A DNA stretch of 64,000 nucleotides, from assembly GCA_039707465.1 (NCBI GenBank), contig CM077658.1, forward strand, positions 18,835,732 through 18,899,731, given 5' to 3'. The notes below the pieces were generated by a model. That model searched no databases and was not told where the DNA came from. It saw nothing but the letters and a program-made list of their open reading frames with translations. The stretch is from Rhabdophis nuchalis (taxonomy: Eukaryota; Chordata; Lepidosauria; Squamata; Natricidae). Below, piece by piece: positions 22,967 through 34,099 of this stretch; the first letter of the stretch is position 1, and each line of letters starts with the position of its first letter. Both the position numbers and the translations under genes were made by a program.

Positions 22967-25517
22967 TATATCCCGTCAGCTTCCCAGGCTGACCTCTAGG
23001 GGTAGATTACAGTGTATTTAAAGGTTTGGTAATTAACTGAAATAAAACAAAAGGATTTAAACAAAAAACAAAAAAGAGCAAAAAGCAAAAAAAAACAAAA
23101 ACCGGAGAGGGTGGGATGTAATTTGAGGGCAACCCAAACTTCAAAAAAAGAGAGAGAATCCTCGCATGAATAATTTAAAAAAAAATTATTTTTGCAAAAC
23201 ACCCGCCATTTTATTCTGTATGTATAGACGACAATAGGGCAAAATTTGACAATTTGTAATAGTGGATTTGTTAATACTTTTTACGTAACGTTTAACCCGT
23301 TTTAAATCGTAGAAGAAGAAGAAAAAATTCTTTTCCTTTCCCCTCTCCTCCTTACCTTCCCCTGCCCCGGACGATTCATTTCATTGAAAAACAAACTTGG
23401 ACAAAAGTACCGGAAAGCTGAATTGTCATCTGAACAACGGACAAATGTCACAAACGATAACACTTCAGCGTTTTGTGATGCTTTTTTTTCCCTTTCAGCA
23501 TTGAAATCATTTAATAGCACATTGACCTGAGTGCACAACTTGATTCTCCGATGGAAAAAAAAAGAGAGAGAGAGGGGGGGAAAAAAAAAAGATCCATGCC
23601 AGGGCAAATGCTTGTTTATAAAATATACAAATAATATTCTATTGTCAACTCTGATCTTGTATTCCACTTTGGGGAAAGGGGGTGGGTGGGTGGGGAAACC
23701 AGACTTAAAATACTTTTTTTTCCCCGTAAAGTGCCATCATCACTCAGGCGATGGGATATTTCCAGGTTAGCTTTCATGGGGAATCATGGTTTGTTTGCTT
23801 TCAAAATAGGAAACCCTGTTTAACTTTATTAAAGGAAGGGATATGCGTCACTGCGTTAATGGGGTGGGGGGAACCTGTTGATGACGTCTGTGTTTTAAGT
23901 CTTCCTTGTAAATCCGTCTGATGTGTTTCCACATACGTTGGGCTGCAATTTTCATTACTTGCTTATGCTGGCTTGAGAGAGGAAATGAGAGTTGTAAATC
24001 AACCTTTTTTTTTTTTTAAAGCACCAGATTGGGGGGGAAAGGGTGGTGTAATTCCAATTCTGGGTTTTTGTTTTGTTTTTGACATGTTTTTTTCCTGGAT
24101 TTAAAAAAAAAAAATTGGTAAGAAAAAAATTCCCTTGCAGCTTTATAGCTCCCCTTTTGGGAAAGAAAAAAAAAAAAGCAAGGAGAATCATTAATGCAAA
24201 ATGGTTGAATTGTTTTCTCTTTTAAGGGGAAAAAAACCCTGAATGTTACCTCATTCCCTTTTTCAGAGACTTTTTAAAATCCACCCTTACGAGAGAATTA
24301 AAACAGTCTTCAATAACGGGACGGCATCGCCTAATGCTGTCTTAAAGAGGCACCAAGCCGTGTTAATTCTTCCTGAAATTCTCCCGCTTCCTAAGATGGG
24401 TTTCCTAACTCACAGGCAGGGCCACGGATTTTAAGACCGAAGTGAAATTCGTGTTGTGAATGCAGAATAGAAGGGATTGAATTGCAGTCACTTGCTTTAT
24501 TTGAAGAAGAGGAGGGGAAAAAAACAGACAAAGGAGCACTTTAATGGACAGAATGTAAAAGTGGCGTTTACTGTAACTTTTTATTTTTATTTTTCTTTAT
24601 CAAGAGGAAAGCGTGTAATTCCGAATGTAAGATTATTGGGTGTATGCCGTCTGGAGAATGAAAACACCCCACCCCCTTTTTTTTTTTTTTAAAGAGAAAT
24701 ACTGACTTTTAGATTGTTTTCTTTTATAAATTGCAAACCAACCTGAACTTGGCACTTGGTAGAGTGCAAAAAAAAAGCAGCTTTTTAAGTGAACAATAAC
24801 TATAATAATGCAACACGACCAAAAACTGTCACGACTGAAAAAAATTAATAAAATAACGCTAGATGATAAAGCATTTTGACTTCGAAACGAAGAAAGGGGA
24901 CGGGGAAAACAAACTTCAAAATATCATAATCGTCTAAAGCCCTAGCCATTTTTTTTTTCAAATTTGAAAAAGAAAAGTGTCAACTTGACAAAGAATTATT
25001 AGTTATGTTTTGTTCCAATCATTTTTTTTAAAAAAAATCCAAATGCCATTTGTGAACTAGAATTTATCCTAAGGATTCACATTATGCATTATCAGAGTAT
25101 TTATTCGGAATTTAAAAATATGTTTTATAACTGTAGGCCTACCCTGACACTCTTGTTTTGGGAACAAAATTCTAAATTATTTTTAATCCAGTATTATTAT
25201 TATTAGCTGCCATTTTAAAATGCTGTTACGAATGTAATACACTAGTCTGTATTACTGCACACACTGAAGGGGTTTTTTTTAATTCAACTTTTCGGAAAAA
25301 ATCACCCTCTTCGTTGGAAACAGGTTTGTCCGGTTGCAGAGATTGGTGTTCCAATAAGCATGTGATTATTTTAAATGTGGTGATAGCGGGAAGATAATCT
25401 TGATTCCATTGGGAATCTTAGGTTTGTCTCAATTTATGGTTTTCATAAATTTTAATGGAAAAATAGCTTTTCCTGGACTGCTGAAGTTTCATTTTGTAAA
25501 CAGTATCTTTCTAACAG

Positions 25518-25558
25518 AAGAAGAAGAAGAAAAGAAGAAGAAGAAGGAGGGGGGGAAA
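25518..25558 (+). repeat. GAA-rich simple repeat
   Basis: gaagaagaagaaaagaagaa followed by a G run. Confidence 0.8.
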
Positions 25559-25839
25559 AGCATGAAGGAAAAATTGAGGAATTTTACTTGCCTCGAATAA
25601 CCAGCATTGGTATTCATGAAACACATGTTTATCTAGCAAATCTTTATTTAAACCGAACAGTTGAACTGTTGGTCTTTTTTCAATCTGAAGTTTAAAAAAA
25701 AAAAAATCACTTTCAGTACCTTTTAATTTTTGCCTGTTCATTTATCTTGTACACTTCATCTCTGTATTCAATTCAAATCTAATTCCTTTTTTGAGTTTCA
25801 ATACTTTTTTGTGGAAAAATTTTGTGAAATATATATAAA

Positions 25840-25845
25840 AATAAA
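25840..25845 (+). promoter_or_regulatory. Candidate distal poly(A) signal of TENT4B
   Basis: AATAAA is followed by tgtttcaacg and a T-rich stretch. The first clear repeat (a hAT-like MITE at 26072) appears soon after, so this is a plausible gene end. Confidence 0.4.
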
Positions 25846-26071
25846 TGTTTCAACGACGTTTTATTCATTCATGGCATCTATTTTCTGTTTTAAGGCATGC
25901 AATTTTTGTTTTTTCCCCTCACCACTTTTTATTTTACCAACCAACTCTCCAAAATGACCAAGTTAACCATTGACAGACTTATGGTTTGGATGTTGACTAG
26001 CAGAATTTCCCATCTCAAAAAAAACCCCTGTGGACTAGAAACTTGATCTACTGGGCAAAGATGTCTTAAGG

Positions 26072-26181
26072 CAGGGGTCTCCAACCTTGGCAACTTTTAA
26101 GACTTGTGGACTTCAACTCCCAGAGGAATTCTGGGAGTTGAAGTCCACAAGTCTTAAAGTTGCCAAGGTTGGAGACCCCTG
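26072..26181. mobile_element. hAT-like palindromic MITE
   Basis: Arms of about 50 bp (caggggtctccaaccttggc to gccaaggttggagacccctg). Flanks are tcttaagg (26064-26071) and tcctaagg (26182-26189). Confidence 0.88.
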
Positions 26182-26309
26182 TCCTAAGGGAACATCAAAG
26201 GAAAATGTGCCTCTTATGTTGTTGTCATTACTGGGATCTGGGGATAAAATGAGAAACATGTTTGTGTGAAGTTTGAAACAAGGGAGTCCCTCAAAATGTC
26301 CTTTTAGAA

Positions 26310-26472
26310 TTACTGTGGGCTCCTTGGTGCTCTCTGAGCTTTTGCAGACATTTTCATTACCAAACTCTGTAACATTATCAGTGCCAACTCTGATGATGTT
26401 ACCTAGTTTGGCAATGAAACATCCACGAGAACACACAAGACCCCGAAGTTCAACCCTGAGCTACAAATATTC
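26310..26472. mobile_element. Foldback MITE, 'gtctgcaag' family
   Basis: tggtgctctctgagctttt, gatgatgttacctagtttgg and caaccctgagctacaaata match the family. Confidence 0.6.
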
Positions 26473-26639
26473 TTTCTATAGTGGGTGAGTTGTGTCTGAA
26501 TCTTTCAAGTTCAAATGCTCTGTTGGAACCTTAGGACAGAATTCTCACGACAGTCAAAAGTTTCTTTGAGCTCTTTTTCTTAAAGACAGGAACACCAGGT
26601 AAAAGCCCTCTTGCAATGCCTACATTTTGCAAAGTACTT

Positions 26640-27310
26640 ATTTATTTCTTTTTATTTTATTTACATTTATATCCCGCCCTTCTCCGCAGAGGACCCTTAT
26701 GAGTTTGAAATACCCTCTACATCCCAACTTGGTAGTTTAGCTCCATCAATAAATTCTACAGTCCTCATTTCCAGCACGCCAGTTCCTAAAGAATTAAAGT
26801 TGCGTTCCACTTTTTAATGATTTCCTACAAAAAGTTGGCATTCTACCCAACATTTCCCTGACCCTACTCTCAAAATGATGGGGGCAAGACGGCCAATTTT
26901 GACGTGATTGTACACGTAACTAAAATATGGATTAAATCCCAGTCACATTCCGTCGTCTGAAAGCCTAAAAATAAATGGTTAGCAATTTGTGAGAGAGTTG
27001 TCCATTTTATGGTGATCCATAACTTGCAGAAAAGGTATAGAATATAGAAATAGATTTAGGGGAGGGTGGCAGCTATGTTTTTGTTATTTGTTTTAACCAG
27101 CTTTTCAGAGGACTTGCAATGCCCTTGGCTGACCAACAGGCGGTGCTGGTCCATTAAAATTACAGAAAGTACTAGAGCAGGTTTTTGCTTCAAATTAGAT
27201 TTCCCTACCTAAGATTTTAAAAAAAATCTGGCAAGAGATCTAACATTATACAGAATGCCCTACCTGTTCCGAATAATAGGAATAGGAGACTAATACCTTA
27301 TTGTAACTCC
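26640..27310. other. Intergenic stretch, one old repeat tail
   Basis: 26655-26700 carries the tatatcccgcccttctcc motif seen at other repeat ends. Nothing was recognised in the rest. Confidence 0.4.
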
Positions 27311-27488
27311 CCTCCACCCTTGTGTTCAATTTTGTCTGATTCTTATAAAATTGCCTGGGTGAGTTACTGCAGTTTTCTTGGCAAGGTTTTTCAGAAGTGG
27401 TTTGCCATTGCCTCTTTCCTAGGGCTGAGAGAAAGGGACTGGCTCAAGGTCACTCAGCTGGCTTTGTGCCTAAGGCAGGACTAGAATT
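27310..27488 (+). mobile_element. MIR-like SINE interrupted by CR1
   Basis: gctgagagaaagggactggc, caaggtcactcagctggc and gcctaaggcaggactagaa. The last bases resume as gagactagaactcatcgg after the CR1 fragment. Confidence 0.55.
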
Positions 27489-27645
27489 AGAATAACAGAG
27501 TTGGAAGGGACCTTGGAGGTCTTCTAGTCCAACCCCCTGCCTAAGCAGGATTCCTACACCACTTCAGACAAATGGTTACCCAATATCTTCTTTAAAATTT
27601 CCAGTGTTGGAGCATTCACAACTTGAACTCGGAGGTAGTTCTGAG
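27489..27645 (-). mobile_element. CR1 LINE 3' end
   Basis: gaataacagagttggaaggg, cttctagtccaaccccctgc and cttccagtgttggagcattc-like sequence, reverse orientation. Confidence 0.85.
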
Positions 27646-27659
27646 ACTAGAACTCATCG

Positions 27660-28006
27660 GTAAAGATAAAGATTTCCCTCACACATATGTGCTAGTCGTT
27701 CCCGACTCTAGGGGGCAGTGCTAATCTCCATTTCAAAGCCAAAGAGCCGGTGCTGTCCAAAGACATCTCCGTGGTCATGTGGCCGGTATGACTGAATGCC
27801 AAAGGCGCACAGAACTCTCTTATCTTCCCACCAAAGATGGTTCCTATTTTTCTACTTGCATTTTTTACGTGCTTTCGAACTGCTAGGTTGGCAGAAGCTG
27901 GGACAAGGAATGGGAGCTCACTCCGTTACATGGCGGTAGGGATTTGAACCGCCGAACTGCCAACCTTTCTGATCGACAAGCTCAGCATCTTAGCCACTGA
28001 GCTACC
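27660..28006 (-). mobile_element. Sauria-type SINE, full length
   Basis: It reads in reverse: tgctagtcgttcccgactct at the left, ctcagcatcttagccactga (tRNA-like head) at the right. Confidence 0.9.
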
Positions 28007-28483
28007 CTAGAGAATGCATAGCCTTAGCTATTAGACCAAACAGGGGCTGCCTCTCTGCTCTTCTACAATCACCATTCAAATCAGCAAACGCCCTGGGGAG
28101 ACTGATCGCCAAGAATACATCAGTGCTATTATGCTTGTAGAATGCAGTACATAGGCAAGTTTATTTTAACTTAAAAATAATACATAATGGTTACTCAACC
28201 CTGTTCCCAAGGTAACAGCTGCAGTCCAATCACCTAATAAATTGATGGCTTCATCTGAACTGTGCCCAGTTTAGTAAAACAGAAAGGACGAGTTATTTAA
28301 GGGACAATCTCAAGCCAACTGTGGGGATGTTGCAATGGTCACAAGCATGAGGACTGGCTGCAAGTCACTTTTTTCAATGCTGTTGAAACTTCAAACTCTA
28401 AAACACTAAACACAACGCGTCACTAAACGAATTGCTGTAAGTCAGAACTAGTGTACTGCACCATTCTAGTACTCCCAACTTCG
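28007..28483. other. Intergenic stretch without recognised features
   Basis: No gene or clear repeat. Short 'taagtcg'-like words occur near 28300-28450. Confidence 0.35.
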
Positions 28484-28548
28484 TGGGTCCTTTTTTAGGA
28501 GAAGGGCGGGGTATAAATTTAATAAATAAAATCAATCTAAATCCTCCC

Positions 28549-28640
28549 TTGCAAAACTTTGCTGGATGTGAATAAGCAGAATTGACAGTAAATTAATAAA
28601 AGGGGTGTTTGTTGGGACCAGGACTTGGGAAGAACATAAA
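28549..28640 (+). mobile_element. LTR-like 3' fragment
   Basis: ctttgctggatgtgaataag and aattaataaaaggggtg match the 3' half of the element at 18791-19069. Confidence 0.5.
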
Positions 28641-29093
28641 CAAATAAAATCAGCGCGCACCTCCCCGACCATTGTCCTTTCTCCAGAAAAAAACGGCCAG
28701 CCTTAATCAAAGAGGCCCGTCAGGTGGGCTGTTTTGTTGGGGAAAACATAAGAATTAGCATCCTGCCGGAGAAACAGGTGGTCAGCAAATAAAGGAGCCT
28801 TTGTAATATAAACAAGGGAGGGAACCTGGCTGGTCAAAGAAGAGTCAGAGCAACAGTAGCCAGGCATTTCTAATTTGATGCATTTGCACAGGAAATGAAA
28901 GGATATCGCCAAGAATAGACGGTGGTGCTTATGCAGTTAGCAGGCCTGATAAAGCTGCTTCCTCTCTGGTTAAAAGAAAAGCAGATATTCATATGGAGAT
29001 TAGAGGGTTGGTTTGATCAGCTGATGTGATTCCTCCTTCTCTCTGATCAGATGCTTGTACACAACATTGTCAGGGATGAACATCTTCTTCAGA

Positions 29094-29425
29094 ATAGAAC
29101 AGAATAACAGAGTTGGAAGGGACCTCGGAGGTCTTCTAGTCCAACCCCCTGCTTAGGCAGGAAAAGGTACACCATTCCAGACAAATGGAAGTCCAATCTC
29201 TGGTTATCCAACATCTTCTTTAAAACTTCCAGTGTTGGAGAATTCACAACAAGTTGTGAAGGCAAGTTGTTCCACTGATTAATTGTCCTCACTGTCAGGA
29301 AATTTCTCCTTAGCTCTAGGTTGCTTCTCTCCTCGATTAGTTCCACCCGTTGCTTCTTGTTCTACCCCCAGGTGCTTTGGAGAATAGATTGACTCCCTCT
29401 TCTTTGTGGCAGCCCCTGAGATATT
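29094..29425 (-). mobile_element. CR1 LINE 3' end
   Basis: The minus strand encodes [20 protein letters not shown]. The plus strand begins gaataacagagttggaaggg. It resumes at 29690-29735 beyond a SINE insertion. Confidence 0.85.
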
Positions 29426-29669
29426 TAGTTTGAAAGAAAGAAGTTAAAAACTGCAAGTAGAAAAATAGGGACCATCTTGGTGGGAAGGTAACAGTGTTCG
29501 TGCACCTTCAGCGTTTAGTCATGCAGGCCACATGACCACGGAGACATCTTCGGACAGTGCTAGCTCTTCGGCTTTGAAACTGAGATGAGCACCGCCCCCT
29601 AGAGTCGGGAACGTCACTCTAGCTGTCTAGCACATATGTGCGAGGGGAACCTTTACCTTTTACCTCTTA
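29426..29669 (+). mobile_element. 5'-truncated Sauria SINE inserted in CR1
   Basis: It begins inside the SINE body (gcaagtagaaaaataggg) and ends aacctttacctttta. It is flanked by identical 20-bp gtggcagcccctgagatatt at 29406-29425 and 29670-29689, a clear target duplication. Confidence 0.9.
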
Positions 29670-30040
29670 GTGGCAGCCCCTGAGATATTGGAAGACTGCT
29701 GTCATGCCTCCCTAAACTTGACATGCTGTTTACATTAGCTGATGTCAATTTGTATCTGTTTTGTATACAACTTTAACAACAACAACAAAAAGCACAACTC
29801 CGGGCCAGGTGCAACAAAAATACCTTTTTGGCGGAGTGGAGGGGAACAAGGGAGGAAGAAAAGGGGGGAGGGGGCTAGAGGCGGGGCTTCTCCGAGACCC
29901 CGCCCCAGGGCGCACCTGTTCCGAGGGCAGCTTGGCGGGCACAGCGCGCGCGCCTGGCTTTTGCGCGCGCTCTCCCGGCCGGCGGCTGCGCCCGCATAGG
30001 ATCCGCGCAAAGCGGAGCGCTTTACCTCGCGGAGGCAGCG

Positions 30041-30054
30041 CCGCTAGAGGGCAG
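30041..30054 (+). promoter_or_regulatory. CTCF-like core motif
   Basis: ccgctagagggcag differs by about one base from the commonly cited CTCF core (CCASYAGRKGGCRS). It sits inside the CpG island between TENT4B and ADCY7. Occupancy is untested. Confidence 0.4.
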
Positions 30055-30119
30055 GGCCGGCGAGCCCGGGCCGGGGTTGGGGAGAGGCTGGTGGCAGCGC
30101 CTTTCCGCTTTTGAGTCAC

Positions 30120-30421
30120 TCTTCGGCGGGGCTTCTTCTTCTTTCTCTCGAGCCGAGGAACGGGAAGGAGAAAGGGAAGGAATGGTAAAGGAGGAGGAGG
30201 AGGACTAGAAGAAGAAAGAGGAAAAGAAGGAGGAGAGCTAGAAGGAGAAGGAGGAGAAAGAGAAGTGGTAAAAAAGCAGAAGGAGGAAAAGAAGGAAAAG
30301 AGAGAAGGAAGGAGGAGAAGAAAAGAAGGAAGAAAAAGAGAAGAAAGGGAAAAAAGGAGGAGGAAGGAAGGAGAAGGAACAGCTCCAGCAGCGGCTCTCT
30401 CCCGGACCGACGGCGGCCAAG
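30120..30421 (+). other. ADCY7: Candidate non-coding first exon of ADCY7
   Basis: GA-rich sequence (30150-30375, nearly all purine) leads into cggcggccaag followed by gtgagg. This is a strong splice donor at 30422 and would pair with the acceptor before 48572, giving an 18.1-kb first intron. The transcription start is unknown, so the left edge is nominal. Confidence 0.45.
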
Positions 30422-31357
30422 GTGAGGCTCCGCGACGGCTGGCCGGGCATCGCAGACGCAGGGCTGGGCAGCCTGGCAAACTCTCCACTGCCGGCTCCAG
30501 CAAGGGAGGGGCGTGGGCGTCCTGGCCTCTCCGTCCTCCTTCTTTGACGACCACCGCCCGCTTTGGCGTCCCCTCTGCTGGTGGTGGTGGTTTTGGGGAG
30601 GGGGTTTCGCAGCCTGGGCTTTAAAACAAGGGGAAAGAGCAGGGTCCCAAGGTCACCCACCTCCTTCCCCATGCTTTCCAGTCGTTGCCAGGGGCAAGAG
30701 TGCCAGTCCCTTCGGGGAGGGGTCTTGGAGAAAGAGAGGTGGCCCTTCCTTTCTGGGGCTCTTGCCTCTGCCTTGCTGCTTGCCTAGCTGGGGAATGTGG
30801 TGGTGGGGCTGACTGGGGGGTTGATGAAAGGGTCAAGGGGGAGGGGGTCTTGACCTACAGAGATGCCCTTGATGAAGGTAAGACAGTTAACAGGTGATAG
30901 AATTTAGATTTAGGAAGGGAAGGGTACGTTGTGGCTTCTTGAAATACTTTCCTCTTTCTGGAGATGTTGTGTATGTGTATACAACTTGGGTACCCGCTCA
31001 AGCAAAGCTGTTCTTGTTGAGGACTTAAAGTAGACCAAAGTGTATAATGATCACAAGGCAAGATGGTGCTGAGTCTTTGGGGAAGGGTCTTGCGTCCTGA
31101 AGCAGCCGATGATATGAGGATGGGCTTTCAGTGAAAAGGACTCCAAACCGTCTTCCGTTTTGTTCCTCCAGTAAGCTAGAAATCATAGTTTAAGAAGGAC
31201 CACTCCCAAATCGGCACTTCTCAGAAATGAGCCTGTTTCAGATCTTCTGATGGTTTATTGAGGTTGAAGATTAACAGGCCGAAGGCTGATGGAGGGCGCC
31301 AATCTAGTATTCTAGCTTCCGTTCTAAGTCACCTTGGGAAGATGATCGTAGATAACA
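30422..31357. other. Start of proposed ADCY7 intron 1
   Basis: GC-rich shoulder of the CpG island to about 30850, then ordinary sequence. No exon is supported. Confidence 0.45.
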
Positions 31358-31456
31358 AGATATTGGATAATAATTTGTCTGAAGTGGTGTAGGGTTTCCT
31401 GCCCAGGCAGTGGGTTAGACTAGAAGTCCTCCAAAGTACTTTCCAACTCTGTTATT
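31358..31456 (+). mobile_element. CR1 LINE 3' tip
   Basis: gtctgaagtggtgtagggtt through ccaactctgttattct. It runs directly into a pentanucleotide-rich tract. Confidence 0.8.
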
Positions 31457-31624
31457 CTCTTCTCTTCTCTCCTCTCCTCTCTTTTCTTCTCCTCTCCTTT
31501 CTCCTCTCCTCTCTTCTTCTATTTTTTCTTTTCTATTCTATTCTATTCTATTTTCTCTTCCATGCTATGCTATGCTATTCTAAATCCTGTTCTGTTCTGG
31601 TCTGGTCTGGTCTGGTCTGGTCTA
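31457..31624 (+). repeat. Pentanucleotide-rich tract after CR1
   Basis: tctcttctct, ttctattcta, atgctatgct and ggtctggtct runs, consistent with CR1-tail-seeded microsatellite growth. Confidence 0.8.
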
Positions 31625-32731
31625 TAATCTTGCCTTGAGCAGATGAAAAGCCTGCTCCAAAATAAGGAAGCCTGCTCTACCACCTCTGTGTGAATCCTGG
31701 AAATGCATTGCATGGGTGGGAATCGCCCACTGCATTAAACCATTCTTTGTTTAACCAGGATTTGATGAATTCATTGTAGTTGACTAGGGTCATGTAGCAA
31801 GCTAAGTCAAATAAGCTTTCCGGTGTGCAACCACAGGCCAGTGCAAGCTGCGAAATACAAACCAGCCAACTGAAGCTTCCCCAAATCAATACAGGGTCGG
31901 GTTGTGCAAAACACTCAGCCGAAGTCCTTGGCAAAACAAATTGGCATAAACCCAACAATATTTGGGGGGGGGGGGTGATGGTTAAGGCAGACGTGTCTTT
32001 TGCAAGTCCTTTGTCTGATTCATTCTTCCTAGTTTTTTCTGTCCCCATATACATGCACAGACACTTCTCTTTACTCCAAGAGGAACTGTCAGTGTGTGTG
32101 TGTGTGTGTGTGTGTGCCTGGTGACAGCTTCCAAGTACCATTAGCCTTGCAAAAGCCACAACTGTTTTAGCAGATTTTTGTTAACACACATTTCACAACC
32201 TTCCTGTAGAATATTTGTTGTGTTCAGTGAGGGTCCTCCTTGATATGAAACCTTGCAAGCCATTGTTGTTGGCATCTTCACACAGCATGCTAAACCCCAA
32301 TTAAACCCAATTCCGGCTTAATCTGTCTTGGCTCAGCTGTCTCAGAAAATGCTACGAGGTCAAAGGGGAAGGGGTTCAGTTTTACTCCACTGTACACAAA
32401 CTAAAATGCAACATGGCTTGGTGGGTCGTGTTCCTCTAGACTGCCCCTAGAATGCAGGCATCTCCCTGCCTACTGTTGACACGCCTTTCTCTCGGAGTGC
32501 AAGGGAGCCCATGTTTCACCAAGGGACATCTGTTCACCAATCGGTAGCATAATTTGCTCCTCAAATCACCCTGTTTCGTTTCCCTTTTTAAAGAATGTTT
32601 CCGTTGGGCGGAGCCGCTTCTGCCTTTTTGTAATGCCTCCCTACACAGAGGCAACACGTCGCAAAAAAAAACCCCAAAACCAGAAGGGAAATCATACTTC
32701 TCTGAAATGTTTTGGGGGCTGAAGAAGTTGG

Positions 32732-32735
<4 letters not shown>
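31625..32735. other. ADCY7 intron 1, mostly unassigned
   Basis: It contains a G run at 31966-31975 and a (TG)n at 32092-32116. No gene or clear transposon was seen. Confidence 0.4.

Positions 32736-32778
<43 letters not shown>
32736..32778 (+). repeat. (TG)n microsatellite
   Basis: About 21 tg units without interruption. Confidence 0.92.
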
Positions 32779-32780
<2 letters not shown>

Positions 32781-32952
32781 TTGGAAAAGTGGAAACATTG
32801 CACATTTTTGTTCTGGACAAGTATCACATATCATGGAACCACTGCTGATTGGGGGTGTGGGGGACACATAAATTTCCAGCATTTTGTTTTGGAGGGAGCC
32901 TTTATTGTTGGAGAAGTGTCTCACCAACCGGTAACATAACTTGACATAAGGG

Positions 32953-33245
32953 ATGTCGTGGCTCAGTGGCTAAGTCACTGAGCTTGTCGATCAGAAAGAT
33001 CGGTGGCTCAGCGGTTTGAATCCCTAGTGCTGTGTAACGGAGTGAGCTCCCGTTACTTGTCCCAGCTTCTGCCAACCTAGCAGTTCGAAAGCACGTAAAA
33101 ATGCAAGTAGAAAAATCAGAACCACCTTTGACGGGAAGGCAACAGCGTTCCGTGCGCCTTTGGCGTTTAGTCATGCTGGCCACATGACCACGGAGACATC
33201 TTCGGGCAGCGCTGGCTCTTTGGCTTTGAAACGGAGATGAGCACA
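32953..33245 (+). mobile_element. Sauria-type SINE, 3' truncated
   Basis: Head and body are intact to gaaacggagatgagcac; the terminal tail is absent. Confidence 0.85.
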
Positions 33246-33786
33246 CTTCCGGCCTGTGTATGCCTGAGATAGTTTCCACGTGGTTTTAGGATCCCTTCTA
33301 CTCTGCAGGATTGTGGCTTGTAAGGCAACGAAGGATTTCCTTAAAAGATAGATAGTAAGAACTCTTAGGGTGTGCAATGCTGCCTTTTCACGCCGGACAA
33401 ATGGTGAATTATCCCCCTTGGTATGAGGAACGACAAACAACAGAGAGCACGAACCATGTAGAGAAAATATCCTACTTGCCAGGACCTCTTTCCAAATGCA
33501 AGACATGACCTCAGCTTTGTAAGTCTTGTTCCTGATGAAACGTGGCGCAAGCAGTGTGAGTTTACAAGGGTGGTAGAGCTCTGAAGAGCACGTTCAATTA
33601 AGCAGAAATGACAGACGTGCGTCCACGAACTAATTTAGTACTTGGTTGGGGAACCAGGATAGATCCAGCTCCAAAATATTTTTTTCTTCTCCAGTAATAT
33701 GTAAAAAAAAAAAAAAAAACCTCCTTATTTCTCCTCCTGTTCTCTGTCTTTATATCTGAGTTAAATGGCAAGCTAGTTATCGGACA

Positions 33787-33937
33787 TGTCATCCAGGTCA
33801 TGGTTGTCTCAAAGGTGCTTTTTTAAAGAGGCAACTAGACTTTCTGAAGAAGCTTTTTGGATGAGAAGCGAAACATCTTCAAAGACAAATAAGAAAGTCC
33901 AGTTGCCTATTGAAAAAGCACCTTTGGAATAGTTGTG
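33787..33937. mobile_element. Foldback MITE, 'gaagacgt' family
   Basis: aaagaggcaactagactttc and gaagaagctttttggatgag with the partner gtccagttgcctattg. Confidence 0.65.
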
Positions 33938-34099
33938 GGACAGTTCATTTGTTGATAGGGGGAACTAATTATGCCAAGCCAAAGTTAGACAAAACATACA
34001 GTGCATAGTGCAAATCCATCCAGTTGTGGTTTATTCAACAACTATGTTGTTTTAGCGTGTGGGTGAACTCAATGACTTCTGTTGTGCTTTGCAACTTTC

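Larger units (their letters stand above)
22569..25860 (+). other. TENT4B: Candidate TENT4B 3' UTR
   Basis: About 3.3 kb of AT-rich sequence follows the TENT4B stop. I recognise no SINE, LINE or MITE in it, whereas flanking sequence has one every few hundred bases. It holds long A and T runs and several AATAAA hexamers: 22832, 22852, 22961, 23041, 24847 and 25840. The last is followed by T- and GT-rich sequence, so the distal end is placed near 25860. This extent is inferred, not shown by transcripts. Confidence 0.6.
29870..30570 (+). promoter_or_regulatory. ADCY7: CpG island, probable ADCY7 promoter
   Basis: This is the only long GC- and CpG-dense stretch in the window, with many CGCG runs near 29940-30060. 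It contains GC boxes (ggcggggc near 29881, ccccgcccc near 29900), an AP-1-like tgagtca at 30112-30118 and a CTCF-like motif at 30041-30054. It lies between the TENT4B 3' end and the ADCY7 coding exons in the right orientation. ADCY7 is the only downstream + strand gene seen. The assignment is inferred from position and composition. Confidence 0.65.

Noticed and set aside
29745..30554. 269-codon minus-strand ORF across the CpG island
   Set aside because: Low-complexity Pro/Ser/Arg translation of GC- and GA-rich sequence, with no domain. GC-rich DNA lacks stops by composition.
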